This document shows positions 17,869-26,300 of a stretch of DNA of 64,000 nucleotides, in pieces (position 1 is the first letter of the stretch; every line of letters starts with the position of its first letter). The notes beneath the pieces are model-generated. The model was not told the DNA's origin and searched no databases. It saw only the letters and a list, made by a program, of their open reading frames with translations. The translations under genes and the position numbers were made by a program. The stretch lies in the NCBI RefSeq assembly GCF_028609845.1, contig NZ_CP063191.1, positions 1,054,001 to 1,118,000 of the forward strand. Reading direction: 5' to 3'. This stretch comes from Corynebacterium heidelbergense (GTDB lineage Bacteria; Actinomycetota; Actinomycetes; Mycobacteriales; Mycobacteriaceae).

Positions 17869-18839
17869 CAGGCGCGGCCTCCTGCAGAGGAGTTCGGGTC
17901 GAGGGCGTCGCGGACACCGTCAGAGATAAAGGCGATAGAGATCGTGAGCAGCGTGAGGGTTAACGCGGGGAACCAGAACTGCCACGGGGCCGCCTTTGTG
18001 GATCCCGCACCAACGGCCAGGAGGGTGCCCAGGCTCACGTCGGGCAGCTTCACACCGAGCCCAAGGAAGGATAGGGCTGTCTCGTTAGTGATGGTGGCGA
18101 CAATGCCAAGGGTGAACTGAATGATGAGGAGGGAGCCGATATTGGGGATGATGTGCCGAATAATGGTGCGGAATTTGCTGACACCCATGTATCGAGCTGC
18201 GCGAACGTAGTCGTTTTCCCGCACGGACATGGACATGGACCAGATGACGCGGGCTGTCATCATCCAGCCGAAGAGGATGAGCACCAAAGTCAGCATCCGC
18301 CAGTCCCCACCCGAGTCGGCCACAATGAGCGCGATGAGTAGGAAGGAGGGGATGGCTAGGAGGAAGTGGATGAGCCCGAGGATGACGCTTTCCACGCGTC
18401 CCCCGTAGAGGGCTGCCCCGGCACCGAGCAGGGCCGAGATGATGGTGGTGCCGATGGCTACGGTAACGGCGATCATGAGGGACCGGCCGAGCCCGTGGGT
18501 GGTCTGGGCGAACAGATCGTTGCCGCCGTCGGTCGTGCCAAACCAGTGCTCTGGGGAGGGCGGCGCGGACAGGCTGAGGAAGTCTGGTTCGTCATAACCC
18601 CACTGGGACAGGGCGGGGCCGATGATGGCGAGGAGAACGAGAACCGCGAAGAGGACGCTGCCGAGCAGGGCGAGCTTGTTGCGCCGGAATCGGCGGGCGT
18701 ACAGGGCGAATTTGGAGCGGCTGCGTTTCGGGGTGGTGCCAAGGGCCTTGCCGGTCTCTATGGCGGTTTCCGGAGCAGAGGTGCCCTGGACGGCGGCGTC
18801 CAGGCGGGTGGCGTCCGAAAGATTCTGTGGGATGCTCAT
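17868..18839 (-). CDS. Peptide-type ABC importer permease (DppC-like)
   Basis: 323 residues. A cytoplasmic leader of about 45 residues, a first helix (LALLGSVLFAVLVLLAIIGPAL), then the periplasmic segment with EHWFGTTDGGNDLFAQTTHG, the hallmark of the DppC/OppC N-terminal region. The last five helices form the BPD_transp_1 domain with the EAA-type ATPase-contact loop (AARYMGVSKFRTIIRHIIPN). It pairs with the DppB-like subunit encoded just upstream; the two genes are separated by one base. Confidence 0.94.
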   Translation of the reverse strand: MSIPQNLSDATRLDAAVQGTSAPETAIETGKALGTTPKRSRSKFALYARRFRRNKLALLGSVLFAVLVLLAIIGPALSQWGYDEPDFLSLSAPPSPEHWFGTTDGGNDLFAQTTHGLGRSLMIAVTVAIGTTIISALLGAGAALYGGRVESVILGLIHFLLAIPSFLLIALIVADSGGDWRMLTLVLILFGWMMTARVIWSMSMSVRENDYVRAARYMGVSKFRTIIRHIIPNIGSLLIIQFTLGIVATITNETALSFLGLGVKLPDVSLGTLLAVGAGSTKAAPWQFWFPALTLTLLTISIAFISDGVRDALDPNSSAGGRA

Positions 18840-18840
18840 G

Positions 18841-19824
18841 CTAATTCACCCGCACTCGGGGATCGAGGATGACGATGAGGATGTCGGCGAGGATCGCAGA
18901 CAGGCCGGTCATGAGAGCACCGAAGGCGCCCACGGCCACGGCGCCGTGCACATCGTTTTTGGAAATCGTTTGGACGAAATATTGCCCCATACCGTTCCAC
19001 CCGAAAATCTGTTCCGTCATCACGGCGCCGGTGAAAATTCCCGGAATGGAGAAGGCGACGCTGGTGGCGATGGGGATCACGGAGGTGCGCAGGGCGTGTT
19101 TGCGGATGGCCTGGGGGCGGGTAAGGCCCTTTGCCCTGGCGGTACGCACGTAGTCTGCGCCGAGGTTGTCCAGCAGCAGGCTGCGTTGGGTCATGTGATA
19201 ACCCGCGTAGGAGATCACCACGAGGGCAATGGTGGGCAACAGCAGGTGCTGCAGAAGGTCGACGAGATGGGGAAAGAACCCGTGCACATCAGGGTTGGCG
19301 GATCCGGTGACGTAAAAGATGCGCTTGCCGGTGGTGTCGTTGATCATGCGCCCGAAGAAAACCACCGCAATGGAAACGACAACGACGTGGAGGTTGAGCG
19401 CGACGATGGATATGCCCTGAAAGACTCGGTCACCCAGCTGATATTGGCGGGAGGCCGTGTACACGCCAATAGCGACGCCAAGAACGATGGAGATGATGGT
19501 TGCCAGGAGTAACAGCTCTGCGGAAACCCAGATGCGGTAGGACACCTGACTGTTGACGCTGTCGCCAACGGGGGAGGTTCCCCAATCCCAGTGCAGGAGA
19601 ATGCCGGTGAACCAGTGCCACCAGCGCTCCCATAGCGGGGTGGAAGTACTGAGGTTGAGCGGGGTAAGAATCCGGTCGATTTGTTCTTCCGACAGCGGTG
19701 GACGCCGTCCGAGGTAGTTCGAGCTGGGATCGAGGAAGGTCGAGGCTATCAGGTAGGTGAGATTGGTAGCCAGGAAAATAACGATCAGCCACGAAAGTGA
19801 CTTCCGGAGGACGTATCTGAGCAT
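18841..19824 (-). CDS. Peptide-type ABC importer permease (DppB-like)
   Basis: 327 residues from the ATG at 19824 (MLRYVLRKSL..., the usual DppB opening). An in-frame ATG at 19887 would add 21 residues without family similarity; neither has a clear ribosome site. A first membrane helix and a long extracytoplasmic loop are followed by the BPD_transp_1 domain, with the ATPase-contact loop near TARAKGLTRPQAIRKHALR. First gene of the operon permease B - permease C - fused ATPase - binding protein. Together they should import a peptide or similar ligand using ATP. Confidence 0.93.
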   Translation of the reverse strand: MLRYVLRKSLSWLIVIFLATNLTYLIASTFLDPSSNYLGRRPPLSEEQIDRILTPLNLSTSTPLWERWWHWFTGILLHWDWGTSPVGDSVNSQVSYRIWVSAELLLLATIISIVLGVAIGVYTASRQYQLGDRVFQGISIVALNLHVVVVSIAVVFFGRMINDTTGKRIFYVTGSANPDVHGFFPHLVDLLQHLLLPTIALVVISYAGYHMTQRSLLLDNLGADYVRTARAKGLTRPQAIRKHALRTSVIPIATSVAFSIPGIFTGAVMTEQIFGWNGMGQYFVQTISKNDVHGAVAVGAFGALMTGLSAILADILIVILDPRVRVN

Positions 19825-20273
19825 GCGTTGGCGAGAACTTTCAACTGGCCCGACGCGAAAGGTCCGGAGGGCTTTCCGGGGAATCATTCGCGGCAGTCCA
19901 CTGTGGTGTGCGGTCCGAAACGAATGCGTCTGCGCCGAGCATGTGGGCAGCGTTGGTTAGCTCAGTCTATAACCTGGCAAAAGCCTGGAGTATCAATCGA
20001 ATGAAAGATTTGTTTCCGCTGTGTTGCGTGAATGTGGATTGGCCGACTGTGCCGGGTTTGGAGAAGGTGAGAATGGGTCGCCGGTAGGAATCGCGCGGGC
20101 CGAGTCGCGGTGGTTTTTCTCACGGCGGGGGTATGGCGTGGGGGTGAAGGATGGGGGTTCGGGCAATGGGTGCGGGGAGGGGATGAGGCGAGCAGGCTGG
20201 CAAGGTGGCCCCGAAGTGGGCGGGCCCCGTACCGGGGAAGAGTCCCGTAACGCCAAAGTGTCATAATGTATAT
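19825..20273. other. Intergenic region upstream of the ABC importer operon
   Basis: About 450 bases without a credible gene. It should contain the promoter of the minus-strand importer operon. A TTGCCA-like hexamer lies near 19974-19979 and a TATAGA-like one near 19967-19972 on the minus strand, but they overlap too closely to form one promoter. The plus-strand word GGTTAGCTCAGT resembles a tRNA D-arm but no tRNA can be folded around it. Confidence 0.5.
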
Positions 20274-20292
20274 TATCGGCGTTTTGCCGATA
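20274..20292 (-). terminator. Hairpin 24 bases beyond arsR
   Basis: TATCGGC / GCCGATA, a perfect 7-bp stem with a 5-base loop. On the minus strand it follows the arsR stop by 24 bases and leads into an A/T-rich stretch, so it may terminate arsR. The T-tract is poor. Confidence 0.38.
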
Positions 20293-20316
20293 GGGATCCG
20301 TGGCCTGGTAACGGCC

Positions 20317-20682
20317 TTAGCCTAGCTCCAGGGCCTGCCGCAGTGCCTGGAACGCCTGTGGATTCACGGCATACATAATGTTGCGCCCCGAGCGCTCTCG
20401 GCGCAGGAGCCCGGCCTCCGCCAACACCTTGAGGTGATGACTCACCGTTGGCTGAGCAACGCCTAGTATCCCCACCGCGTCACACGCGCGCACCGGGCGG
20501 CAGCCCTCTGCGGCGATAAAGGAGACCAACCGCAGCCTCGTGGGATCTGACAGCGTGTGAAACAACCCCGCAAGCTGCTTGGCCTCTGCAGGCTCGAAGG
20601 GCCCCTTGGCTAACTCACAGCAACGCACGTCGCCCGAGTATGCACTGCCCGGGCTCGCGGCGGCTGTCTTAGAGTCAGTCAA
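20317..20682 (-). CDS. arsR: ArsR-family metalloregulator
   Basis: A winged-helix repressor that would release DNA on binding As(III) and so induce the divergent acr3-arsC gene. Core features: ELAGLFHTLSDPTRLRLVSFI-type helices, a recognition helix at VAQPTVSHHLKVLAEAGLL and the wing at RRERSGRNIMYAV. A Cys pair (RCCEL) near the N-terminus and a further Cys before RPVRACD are candidate arsenite ligands. This layout suits the corynebacterial type with N-terminal cysteines rather than the E. coli CVCDLC type. The frame stays open to ATGs at 20784 and 20811, but these lie within the likely arsR promoter. I therefore place the start at TTG 20682 (121 residues, a normal size); this is uncertain. 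Confidence 0.85.
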   Translation of the reverse strand: MTDSKTAAASPGSAYSGDVRCCELAKGPFEPAEAKQLAGLFHTLSDPTRLRLVSFIAAEGCRPVRACDAVGILGVAQPTVSHHLKVLAEAGLLRRERSGRNIMYAVNPQAFQALRQALELG

Positions 20683-20783
20683 GTTGGCCGTGCGCTGTAT
20701 GATGGCGCCCCTTTCGCGTTGGGGGTAAGAACCCGTTTCCTCGGCCGCAGCAGTTGCTCGAATCGGCCGAGGATTGATTCCCA

Positions 20784-20811
20784 TCAATATAAGGCGTACC
20801 TTCGGTGTCAA
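20784..20811 (-). promoter_or_regulatory. Putative arsR promoter
   Basis: On the minus strand, TTGACA (20811-20806) is followed 16 bases later by TATTGA (20789-20784); TATATT overlaps it at 14 bases. The -35 box is a consensus match. Its position makes the upstream ATG codons of the arsR frame unlikely as starts. Confidence 0.45.
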
Positions 20812-20816
20812 GCAAT

Positions 20817-20836
20817 ATATAGATCAAGGGCTATAT
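20817..20836. promoter_or_regulatory. Candidate ArsR operator
   Basis: Inverted repeat ATATAG - 8 bases - CTATAT centred between arsR and acr3-arsC. It sits 12 bases before the acr3 start and 5 beyond the arsR -35 box, so one bound dimer could silence both genes. The right arm may double as the acr3 -10 box, which would give a nearly leaderless mRNA; indeed no ribosome site precedes the acr3 ATG. Confidence 0.5.
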
Positions 20837-20848
20837 CGATAGGTTAGT

Positions 20849-22381
20849 ATGCACACGTCCTCTGCCACTCCGCCGACCCCAGCGCCCACACCAGCGCGCA
20901 CCCTGTCCTTCCTGGACCGCTGGCTGCCCCTGTGGATCATCGCGGCCATGGCCCTCGGCCTCGCCCTGGGCCGCCTGACCCCCGCCGTTCCCCGTGCCCT
21001 GCTCTCCCTGGAATACGCGGGTATCTCCCTGCCCATCGCCGTGGGACTGCTCGTCATGATGTACCCGCCCCTGGCCAAGGTCCGTTATGACAAAACGCGG
21101 GCAATCCTCGCAGACAAATCCCTCATGGTCCTCTCCGTCCTCCTTAACTGGGTCTTGGGGCCGCTGCTCATGTTCACCCTGGCTTGGCTGTTCCTGCCCG
21201 GCCAGCCGGAGCTGCGCACCGGGTTGATCATCGTCGGACTGGCCCGGTGTATCGCCATGGTGCTCATCTGGAACGACCTGGCCTGCGGTGATCACGAGGC
21301 CGCCGCGGTCCTCGTCGCCGTGAATTCGGTGTTCCAAATCCTGGTCTTCGGTCTGCTTGGATGGTTCTACCTGCAGATTTTCCCGGCTTGGCTGGGTCTG
21401 GAGACCACATCTGCCACCTTCTCTTTCTGGGCCATCGTCGCGTCCGTCCTCGTCTTCCTCGGGGTGCCTTTGGTCGCGGGAGCGGCGTCCCGAATAATCG
21501 GCGAGCGCCGACGGGGACGGCAATGGTACGAGCAAACCTTCCTGCCCCGCATCTCCCCCCTCGCTCTCATCGGCCTGCTGTTCACCATCGTGCTGCTGTT
21601 CAGCATCCAGGGCGATCGGATCCTCGACCAGCCGCTCACCGTGGCCACGGTGGCCTTGCCCCTCGTCGCCTACTTCGGCCTCATGTTCGCCCTCGCGCTG
21701 CTGGCGGCAAAGATGGCCCACATGAGCTATGCAACGGCCACGACCGTCGCGTTCACGGCCGCCGGCAACAACTTCGAGCTGGCCATTGCCGTCGCAGTCG
21801 GTACCTTCGGGGCCACCTCCGCCCAAGCGCTGGCCGGCACCATTGGGCCGCTCATCGAGGTGCCCGTCCTCGTCGCACTCGTTTTCCTCATGCGCTGGCT
21901 CGGCCCCCGGATGTTCCCGTCCGCCCCGGCAGCCCCAGCAGCAACCCGCCCGCTCCTCGTGTTCATCTGCGTGCGCAACGCCGGAAAATCGCAGATGGCC
22001 GCCGCGCTGGCCAAGAAGATAGCGGGCGATCGCGCCGATATTTACTCCGCCGGAACCCACCCGCGCGGCACTCTCAATTCGGAATCCGTCGCCGCTGTCG
22101 CCGAGGTGGGCGCCACCATGGACGGGGCCCCGAAGCCCATAGACCCCGCACTGCTGCGAAGGGCCACGCGCATCATCGTCATCGGGCGAAAAGCCCAGTC
22201 ACCTGACCTGGACTCCGACAACCCCGAGCCGACGCCACCCGTTGAACGGTGGGACACCATCGAGCCCAGCGAGCAGGGAATCGAGGGCATAGAACGCATG
22301 CGCCTCATCCGGGACGACATCGACCGGCGGGTCCGCGCCCTCCTGGAAAGCCTCGGCATTCCCACCGCCCCCACCACCTAA
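20849..22381 (+). CDS. Acr3 arsenite efflux permease fused to ArsC arsenate reductase
   Basis: 510 residues. Residues about 20-355 are an Acr3 permease with ten helices, the conserved thiol Cys134 in GLARCIAMV and the acidic TAAGNNFELAIAV helix, exporting As(III). From about 368 a low-molecular-weight-phosphatase-type ArsC domain follows. Its loop reads C374-V-R-N-A-G-K380-S, with Lys at the last position of the usual C-x5-R loop. Acr3-ArsC fusions are known in mycobacteria (Rv2643 type), where reduction and export are joined on one chain. Mycothiol/mycoredoxin is the likely electron source, given mshC in this window. Regulated by the divergent ArsR. The stop overlaps the convergent DUF2254 gene by 4 bases. 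Confidence 0.93.
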   Translation: MHTSSATPPTPAPTPARTLSFLDRWLPLWIIAAMALGLALGRLTPAVPRALLSLEYAGISLPIAVGLLVMMYPPLAKVRYDKTRAILADKSLMVLSVLLNWVLGPLLMFTLAWLFLPGQPELRTGLIIVGLARCIAMVLIWNDLACGDHEAAAVLVAVNSVFQILVFGLLGWFYLQIFPAWLGLETTSATFSFWAIVASVLVFLGVPLVAGAASRIIGERRRGRQWYEQTFLPRISPLALIGLLFTIVLLFSIQGDRILDQPLTVATVALPLVAYFGLMFALALLAAKMAHMSYATATTVAFTAAGNNFELAIAVAVGTFGATSAQALAGTIGPLIEVPVLVALVFLMRWLGPRMFPSAPAAPAATRPLLVFICVRNAGKSQMAAALAKKIAGDRADIYSAGTHPRGTLNSESVAAVAEVGATMDGAPKPIDPALLRRATRIIVIGRKAQSPDLDSDNPEPTPPVERWDTIEPSEQGIEGIERMRLIRDDIDRRVRALLESLGIPTAPTT

Positions 22382-23748
22382 AGGTCGCTGCTGCCCGGCT
22401 CGCTCTCCCCCGCCTTCGCATCGCGGCGCTCCACGCGCTGGCGCACCCGGTGTAGGTGTTCCTGGTACTCGGGGGCAGCCACGCTGAGCAGGTCGTCCAC
22501 CATCGTTTTCATCCGTCGCGGGACTTGAATGGTGCCCGCACCCCACCAGGAGATCTCGTCGGTCGCCAACTCGAGGACCTGGTGGACCGTCTGCGGTCGA
22601 AAGACCAAGCGTACGTGCCCGCGTGCATCGCTGACCTGCCCCTGCGGGGTTCGGCGCTGGACCAGGGGGCGCAGCAGCCCGTGGAGCGCGTCCAGGCATT
22701 GCACCGCCGTTGTGGGATCGTTAATACCCGGGGATAGCGCCCGCTCCGCGATGTCCACGATCTGGCGCACCCCAAACATCACGTCCTGGCGCATCGACCG
22801 CTCCTGTGCGCACGTCAGGCAGCCCAGCATGTCCTCGGCCGCCTGGCGCAGCGGCGTTTCCTGGCTCCCGGCCGGTACTGCCGTTCCCGGGGCGGAGGGC
22901 CCCGGCACCCGTTCATCCGGTATGCCGTAGATGGCCAACACCGCCCTGCCCCTCGGCACATAGGCCCCGACCTGCGGCAAGAGGTTGACGGTGAGATTGT
23001 TTTCGGACGCCACCTCTACCAAGCGCCGGTAGTCCACATCCGTGAGGCGGCCCCCGCGTTTGCGCCAGCGAACCTCCCACGGCTCATCCCCGGGTGGTGG
23101 GGTCCACTGCCCCGCTTCTCCCCCATCCTCCTCGGGCTGCAAACCCGCGGGGATCATCCGTTCCCCGGTGGCGACCGTCTTCGCGCGGATCTCTTCTACG
23201 ACGTTCGCGATGCGGATGGAGGAGATGATGTGGTCGATGAAGGCTAGGAAGAACCCCACGCTGGCAATGACCAGCAGGAAGCAAAAAGTGGTGGCGACCT
23301 GGGGGACGAAGGCGGATTCCGCGGTGGCCTGATCCCGGATGGAGCGCAGCACCGTGAGGGAGTACATGAAGGTACCGGTGAACACCCCCAGGGTGGCCTG
23401 CGTGATTCTGCTCCCGAGGAAGCCGCCGAGGACCCGCTGGGAGAACTGGCTACTCGCCAACTGCACAAGCACCATCGTGATGGAGAAGACCAATCCCGTC
23501 ACGGAGATCATCGCGGAGGTAATGGTGGACAACACCGTGCGGGCTCCGTCGGGGCCGCCGTGGAAGACAACGGGCACCCAGTCCGAGGCCAGGGAGTCCA
23601 CCTGCGGCAACACGATGCCGAGTAGGACGGACACCGCCACGCAGGCCATGGGCAGCATCCAGAAGGGATCCCACAGCCGGATGTACCAGGCCCTCGGCCG
23701 GGCGGTGGGCACCCACGACATGGCCCCGTGGGCCGGTGAATGGCTCAT
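22378..23748 (-). CDS. DUF2254 family membrane protein
   Basis: 456 residues from ATG 23748 (a GTG six codons upstream is possible). Four hydrophobic segments lie in the first 200 residues, with the family hallmark GLVFSITMVLVQLASSQFSPR-like block (here ...QFSQRVLGGFL). A large cytoplasmic domain follows, containing GINDPTTAVQCLDAL, also diagnostic of DUF2254. The biochemical function is unknown; the architecture suggests a membrane sensor or channel-like protein. It converges on acr3-arsC with a shared 4-base stop overlap (CTAA). Confidence 0.85.
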   Translation of the reverse strand: MSHSPAHGAMSWVPTARPRAWYIRLWDPFWMLPMACVAVSVLLGIVLPQVDSLASDWVPVVFHGGPDGARTVLSTITSAMISVTGLVFSITMVLVQLASSQFSQRVLGGFLGSRITQATLGVFTGTFMYSLTVLRSIRDQATAESAFVPQVATTFCFLLVIASVGFFLAFIDHIISSIRIANVVEEIRAKTVATGERMIPAGLQPEEDGGEAGQWTPPPGDEPWEVRWRKRGGRLTDVDYRRLVEVASENNLTVNLLPQVGAYVPRGRAVLAIYGIPDERVPGPSAPGTAVPAGSQETPLRQAAEDMLGCLTCAQERSMRQDVMFGVRQIVDIAERALSPGINDPTTAVQCLDALHGLLRPLVQRRTPQGQVSDARGHVRLVFRPQTVHQVLELATDEISWWGAGTIQVPRRMKTMVDDLLSVAAPEYQEHLHRVRQRVERRDAKAGESEPGSSDL

Positions 23749-23779
23749 GGGCCCCAAGTGTGGCACACCCGGCCTGGCG

Positions 23780-24691
23780 CTAGCCCAGTTTGGCGAAGGA
23801 GGTCTTGCGGTCCAGCAGCTCCGGCAGGGCGCGGCGTAGGCCCGCAGCGGTTCCCGAGCCCGGGTGATTCATGTGGGCGATGCAGATGTCTCCGGCATCG
23901 GCGCCCAGCAGGGCGCGCCGGACGTCCGCGGCGCTGGCCGTGGCTCCGCTATCGACGTTCGTCCCGAAACCCGCCACGCGGTGGCCCAGCGCCCGGCAGA
24001 TGCTTACAGCCACATCGTCGTAATGGGCGGTCCCGGAGCGGAACCAGGAGATGTTGTGGTTGAAGGCCTCCCGGAGACTGCGTTCGTTGCCGCGGATCTC
24101 CTCTACGGCCGCGTCGAAGTTTGCGATGCCCTCGATGCCGTAGGCGGACCGGCCGTTAACGCTGAGGGGGCGGTGGGAGGTGCCATGGTTTTCCACCTGG
24201 AACAGCGGATCGGCGATGAGCTTGCGGGTGAACTCCGGGTTAGCTGTCACCCAGCGGCTGTTGAGAAACAGCGTGGCTGGTACTGCGTGCTCGCGCAGGA
24301 CATCGATGAGTTCCGCGTCGTAATCGCTGCCGGAGGGCCCGCCGCAGGCATCACGGGTAAGGTACAGGGTTGCGGCGGGCCGACCCGAGTCCAGCCGTCG
24401 GGTAACGTCGGCCAGCGCCGTCCCCCACTGGGTCGGTTGTTGCTGGCGCAGGGGGGCCAGCGTGCGTTGGATCTCCGCCTCGGCATCCGGCTGAGGCGAA
24501 CCGGAGGGCGCATCCGGTGCGGACGAACCGGACGACGGTGGGCCCGGCTGCGCCGTGGTCGTGGCTGTCGGGGTGCCCCGCCCCTCCCCCTGCGTGCTGC
24601 AGCCCTGGAGCACGGCGCTTCCGCCGACGAGTCCCGCCGCGCCCAGCACTCCCAGCCCCAGCAGCTCCCGGCGGCTGAGCCGCCGATCCAC
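23780..24691 (-). CDS. Tat-exported lipoprotein, polysaccharide-deacetylase fold
   Basis: 303 residues from GTG 24691, seven bases after AAGGGGG; GTG 24721 is an alternative. The N-terminus has a twin-arginine motif (SRRELLG) and a lipobox ending at Cys31 (LQGC), so a Tat-exported lipoprotein is predicted. A Thr/Pro/Ser-rich linker leads to a NodB-like domain. The metal-site block is TRDACGG, where many relatives have TFDACGG, and the His pair HGTSH is present. It may remove acetyl groups from a wall sugar polymer; the F-to-R change next to the catalytic Asp leaves activity uncertain. It follows mgtE closely (12-42 bases depending on start), so cotranscription is likely. Confidence 0.8.
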   Translation of the reverse strand: MDRRLSRRELLGLGVLGAAGLVGGSAVLQGCSTQGEGRGTPTATTTAQPGPPSSGSSAPDAPSGSPQPDAEAEIQRTLAPLRQQQPTQWGTALADVTRRLDSGRPAATLYLTRDACGGPSGSDYDAELIDVLREHAVPATLFLNSRWVTANPEFTRKLIADPLFQVENHGTSHRPLSVNGRSAYGIEGIANFDAAVEEIRGNERSLREAFNHNISWFRSGTAHYDDVAVSICRALGHRVAGFGTNVDSGATASAADVRRALLGADAGDICIAHMNHPGSGTAAGLRRALPELLDRKTSFAKLG

Positions 24692-24733
24692 CGGGGTGCC
24701 CCCTTGCCTCGTGTGGGCCACGGCAGTCGATCC

Positions 24734-26149
24734 CTATCCCGCCCCGCTAACCGCGGCGATCTGCTGGGCCATGATCGTATTGGCCACAGTGAAGTAGATG
24801 ATGAGGCCGGTAGCGTCCACCAGGGTCGCGACCACGGGCGTCGAAAAGACGGCCGGATCAACCCCGATCTTCTTGGCTACGAGCGGCAACACGCCGCCGA
24901 CAATACAGGCCCAAGAGCAGATGCAGATGACCGTTGTGGCCACCGTGACGGCCACCCGCGGTTCGTACAAAAAGCCCAGGATGGGGATGATCATGCTGGC
25001 GAGGAAAACGCCCAGCATGAAGCCCACCCGCACCTCGCGCCAGACGATGCGCAGCAGGTCTGCCGGGCGAACCTCGTTCACGGCAAGCGCGCGGATGACT
25101 GCCGCGGCCGCCTGGGAACCTGCGTTGCCGCCGGTGCCGATGATCATGGGCACGAAGGTGGCCAGCACCACGACGGCCTCTAGGGTGTCCTGGAACACGT
25201 GCATGACGTTGATCGTCAGGAAGGCCGCGAGGATCAGCACGGCCAGCCACACCCCGCGCTTCCTGGCCAGCGTCACCACCGTCGCGGAGAGGTACGGCTC
25301 CCCCAGCGGCTCGGCACCGGAAGCGCGGTAGGTATCCTCCGTCACCTCGCGTTCGAGGACCTCCATCGCGTCGTCCACGGTGATCACGCCGAGCAGTCGC
25401 TGTTCCGCATCGACCACGGGTAGGGCCAGCAGGTCCGCCTCCTGGATGAGGCGCGCGGCCGTCTCCTGGTCCTCCGCCGCCCGGATCTCGTGGTGCTCGA
25501 GGTGCAGGAGGTCCTCCACCTTCGTCCCCGAGGCGCAGCCAATGAGGTCGGAGAGGTTGACCATGCCGATGAGCACCCGATCGTCGGTGGTCACGGGCAC
25601 GACCGCAATTGCGTTGCGGCGGTGGGAGGAACGACCCGACACGCCCCATCGCTGCTGCAGCTTGTCCAGGGCAGCATCCCGGTCCAGGTCCGGGCTCAGC
25701 ACGGTGGGGGTGGGCACCATGAGGCGGCCGGCGGACTCCGCAGGGTAACCGAGCAGGGCGGACGTTGCGCGGCGCTGCTGCGGGGTCAGTCCGTCCAACA
25801 TGCGGGCGGCGACCTTGGCGGGCATCTCGTGCAGCAGGCGGGCCTGGTCGTCGGCCGCCATGCGCCGGAAGATGTCCGCGACGTGGTCATCGCGCAGGGA
25901 ATCGAGCAGCTCCGCCTGGTGGGAGGGGTCCAGGAACTCGAAGACCTGGAGGGCTCGGTTCTTATCCAGCAGCCGGAAAGCCACGGCCTGCGTCTCCGGG
26001 TCCAGCCAGCCGACTTCCTCGGCGATCTCCACGGAGGATCGGGCACCGAGCCATAGGCTCGCGGCATCTAACCGGTCGTGCTCGATGAGTTCCCGGAGGT
26101 CCTGATCGGCGAACTCGGCTACCTCTTGGTGTCCTGGTGCGTACTCCAC
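24734..26149 (-). CDS. mgtE: MgtE-family magnesium transporter
   Basis: 471 residues. Domains in order: the MgtE N superhelical domain (about 10-130, with LLDSLRDDHVADIFRRM), paired CBS domains that sense cytoplasmic Mg2+ (about 135-260), and a five-helix channel domain with the diagnostic pore motif PMIIGTGGNAGSQAAA. It admits Mg2+ (possibly Co2+) down its gradient and closes when internal Mg2+ is high. The only reasonable start is GTG 26149; it lies inside the 3' end of the small membrane-protein gene upstream (31-base overlap), so translation is probably coupled. Confidence 0.94.
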   Translation of the reverse strand: MEYAPGHQEVAEFADQDLRELIEHDRLDAASLWLGARSSVEIAEEVGWLDPETQAVAFRLLDKNRALQVFEFLDPSHQAELLDSLRDDHVADIFRRMAADDQARLLHEMPAKVAARMLDGLTPQQRRATSALLGYPAESAGRLMVPTPTVLSPDLDRDAALDKLQQRWGVSGRSSHRRNAIAVVPVTTDDRVLIGMVNLSDLIGCASGTKVEDLLHLEHHEIRAAEDQETAARLIQEADLLALPVVDAEQRLLGVITVDDAMEVLEREVTEDTYRASGAEPLGEPYLSATVVTLARKRGVWLAVLILAAFLTINVMHVFQDTLEAVVVLATFVPMIIGTGGNAGSQAAAAVIRALAVNEVRPADLLRIVWREVRVGFMLGVFLASMIIPILGFLYEPRVAVTVATTVICICSWACIVGGVLPLVAKKIGVDPAVFSTPVVATLVDATGLIIYFTVANTIMAQQIAAVSGAG

Positions 26150-26298
26150 AGCTGAAAGACTGTCAGAACCAGGAAGACTCCACAAACGGCAGCAAACAGA
26201 ATCCTGACACCGTGCGGATCGGAAAGTAACCAACCGATGAAAACGACGAGGACAACCAACCGCATCCAGCGGGAAGCCTCTACGAGCTGGGGGTCCAT
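26119..26298 (-). CDS. Small two-helix membrane protein upstream of mgtE
   Basis: 59 residues, starting at ATG 26298 and ending with TAG at 26119-26121. It begins MDPQLVEASRW and has two hydrophobic segments: about 13-25 (RLVVLVVFIGWLL) and 30-51 (GVRILFAAVCGVFLVLTVFQLW). It ends in a short polar tail (STHQDTKR). The ATG is 2 bases after the yceI stop, with GGAGAAG 11 bases upstream, and the 3' end overlaps mgtE in another frame. Hydrophobicity and operon position support a real gene; no family is recognised. Regulation or stabilisation of MgtE is a guess from position only. Confidence 0.7.
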   Translation of the reverse strand: MDPQLVEASRWMRLVVLVVFIGWLLSDPHGVRILFAAVCGVFLVLTVFQLWSTHQDTKR

Positions 26299-26300
26299 GG

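Noticed and set aside
19951..19970. tRNA-like word GGTTAGCTCAGT
   Set aside because: No matching acceptor, anticodon or T-arm can be folded on either side; only the D-arm resemblance exists.
20831..22060. 409-residue minus-strand frame opposite acr3-arsC
   Set aside because: Composition is extremely Gly/Glu/Gln/Asp-rich with no fold; it is the mirror of a hydrophobic membrane protein gene.
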